Positions 61,764 through 64,000 of a DNA stretch of 64,000 nt are shown one piece after another. Source of the stretch: Hymenolepis diminuta. Taxonomy: Eukaryota > Platyhelminthes > Cestoda > Cyclophyllidea > Hymenolepididae. The first letter of the stretch is position 1. Each line of letters starts with the position of its first letter. Both the position numbers and the translations under genes were made by a program. The stretch is taken from positions 2,418,453-2,482,452 of the forward strand of contig CAADRB010000020.1 of the NCBI GenBank assembly GCA_900708905.1, in the 5' to 3' direction. Under the pieces are notes generated by a model, which saw only the letters and a program-made list of their open reading frames with translations, was not told the DNA's origin and made no database searches.

Positions 61764-63399
61764 CGATCTTATCAAAATTGTGTTTTTATGACTAACTAAC
61801 TAGTGAGATTTGAGAATCAATAAAGCTGGAGACTTGGGAGCACTGGGGAGTTGAGTGGTGCCGATTATCACTTCGTTGGGTGTTTCTTGTTGTTCCAAGT
61901 GTTCATCAATTTGTAAAGCTTTCACTCATAGTAATATCGATAGTGACAATAACAGTAATGATCACTTAATGGAGAAGAATACGCTTGCTGAAGGTTCAAA
62001 ATGACCAGTAATGATAAGTAATGTCCCATAAAGCGTCCTATTCTGTGAGATTTGAACTTTTAAGAGCATCAAAAGCCCTTTCGTTGAGGATCAATTTTAG
62101 TCCATTTCATGTTGAAGCAACCTGTTCTGCAATGATTGAACCATTTTTTAATTGACTTGCAAAAATTTCCTTGGAATTTAGGTCCTACTTTGTCAGTCGA
62201 ATAAATCGCCTTAATCTTAGAACTATTATAATAGAATTTTATCATCAGTATTGGCGTTATATTTAATGCAATTATTTTCATTCATATGGGCAGCAGAAAA
62301 AAGTGCTCATAACTTTTTCGACCTGTTGCTGTTCCCAACCGCAACGACCGGCAGTGACTTATTCTGCCTGCTTTTCTGTTGCTGTAACTCTTATAGAAGA
62401 TATGGATGTTGGAAAAGGCAAATATCAGAATGATATCCTCGACATTGCCATTATATTCAATGCAAATCTCCTAGAAAAATCTTTTCTTTAAGCGGCGTTA
62501 TATATTCTCCCGAACTTAGAATAGAATTAGAAATTCCTAATCCCATGGACCAAATCTCCCGGACCTTTCTGCAAAGAATATTCTTAACGCTCTGACTATG
62601 CATCCACTTGTCGCAGTAGTAACACATGGACACATTATTACCTTTACCGCCAAATTTTCATATTTAGATTATTTAATCGAATAATGTGATCCATTAACAT
62701 TAGTTTTAACAAAATATTTGAATAAAAAGTTCTATTGCTTTAGGTGTTAATTTTAACAAATAGAGAAGACAAGTAAAAAATGAAGATTTAGTGCTTGAAA
62801 GGTGAAATTTTCTCGAAAAGCTTAAATTTAAATCAGTGCCTTAACTCTCTAGTACAGCAATTAGCTTGGATTATTAGCCTAACTCAACCAACATAGTTGA
62901 CTAATCCGCTCATTGGGTATGCAATAATGGCCATCGAACCCGTGAACCTTGACTTCACAATTATGCACATCAATCGCTGATCTTCAGCCTTCGAGATACT
63001 TGAGGGAAAAATTTTGGTTGAAAACTGTATTTTTGGGCGGCTGGAGTCAATGAACGAAACTTCTCAATGTATTCTTAAAAATCACGCGTTTCACAATGCA
63101 TTTAAAATCAATTTCTTAGCGGAAAAATCCAGGTCACTAATTTCACATTTTAAAAAAATGAGTCGTATAAGGGGCATTTTGCTGTTTGAAGCCGAGATTT
63201 GCAACTTTAATATCGGTTACCATATCGGTAACAAGGTAGAAAAATTTTACAGTTTTTTTTTCATTTTGGAGAGCAGTAGAAACTGGTTAACAATGAATCC
63301 AATAAGTGATGAGGGGAAGGAGATCAAAAATTTATTGAGAGTAAAGTGAAGATATCAAAGAGTCATTTTATTTTTTGGATTCGGGTTGTACAATATTTA

Positions 63400-63510
63400 C
63401 TCATCCCAATCCCAATTCACATCCGAATGTTCATGAATTGCCATCTGGATTAGTGATCAAATTCCTGTCCATGATGTCCAGTGTTTAGTAACAGGCTTAC
63501 AATTATGATT
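63400..63510 (-). repeat. Repeat family B fragment (reverse)
   Basis: The reverse complement reads 'taaacactggacatcatgga', matching the family's 'aataagcactggatattgtg' core. Only the 5' third is recognisable. Confidence 0.5.
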
Positions 63511-64000
63511 GTAAATCTTAGCCCTTAAAAATAGTGTTTTTATTCCATGCAAAAGAAGAATGATCTCGCATAATATTACACGGTATATGCGATTTTAACT
63601 TATCAGGGCTGAAATAACTTACATTAATTAATATTTTTGATAGAAGTGAGCTCAATGGGCAGAAATCACACAAAGTAAAAGTATAAAATATCGAATTACT
63701 ACATTGCTGGACAAGTGAACACCTGCATGCCTGCATGAACTTTAAACCTCGCTCTTCAAAAGTGCGTACTTTCACGTGGACAAACAAAGCAGATTTAATG
63801 AAATTTCTCGTTGTTTTGGCAGGTGCGGCGTTTTACTAGTCGTGTGTAGGGGGCTGGGGAGGGAGAGGGGTGCGACTACTATATACTCAACCTGCTGCGC
63901 TGATAATCGATAATCACTTGGGTTTGCCCTTTTACTTGATTGAGCTTCCTTTGCATTTGTACTCTGAATGTCAGAATAGGAAAACAATCTGCTTAAATAA

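Larger units (their letters stand above)
61592..64000. other. Downstream of the CDK inhibitor, no gene seen
   Basis: No coding exon is supported. A reverse-orientation repeat B fragment lies at about 63400-63510 ('cctgtccatgatgtccagtg'), and a B-box-like block lies near 62930. The last 200 bp include a G-rich run at 63848-63872. Open frames of 60-111 codons have no family likeness. Confidence 0.45.

Overview
The window is AT-rich (roughly two thirds A+T by eye), intron-rich animal DNA with long non-coding stretches, interspersed repeats, one DNA transposon and two assembly gaps (906 N at 27343-28248 and 50 N at 59060-59109). The gene content (ELMO, a secretory-pathway Ca2+-ATPase, a Src-type tyrosine kinase with SH3-SH2-kinase order, a p21/p27-type CDK inhibitor) is metazoan. 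Very short introns (64-80 bp) mixed with introns of several kb, AT-richness and a cecropia-type mariner fit an invertebrate, plausibly a parasitic flatworm. That placement is inference and not proven by anything here. I rebuilt gene models by hand from GT-AG sites, reading-frame phase and family similarity.

Layout. (1) 647-6878, plus strand: the C-terminal part of an ELMO gene in 11 exons; its N-terminal exons lie left of the window. (2) 6879-11031: intergenic, with four diverged copies of one ~200-320 bp repeat. (3) 11032-23446, plus: 15 exons of an SPCA-type Ca2+/Mn2+ P-type ATPase, complete except for a short N-terminal exon that I could not find. (4) 23447-30021: repeats and a gapped mariner (27275-28392). 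(5) 30022-30316: a small secreted-protein gene with a one-base frame break. (6) 36009 down to 30988, minus: a complete six-exon Src-family-like kinase of 498 residues whose activation-loop tyrosine position is Asn. (7) 36010-60510: about 24 kb with no convincing gene, holding scattered repeat copies. (8) 60511-61591, plus: a CDKN1-type (p21/p27/Dacapo) CDK inhibitor, with a CCAAT-box-rich promoter and two long CCCT/CT polypyrimidine tracts nearby. (9) 61592-64000: no gene seen.

There is no operon logic here. ELMO (Rac activation with DOCK proteins), the Src-type kinase (upstream of Rac/adhesion signalling), the Golgi pump and the CDK inhibitor are independent eukaryotic genes. I found no CRISPR array, rRNA, intact tRNA, or sign of a new multi-gene system. 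The best leads are protein-level oddities (kinase activation loop, ELMO insertion and tail, ATPase A-domain insertion, possible coding use of a polypyrimidine tract) and the repeat families.
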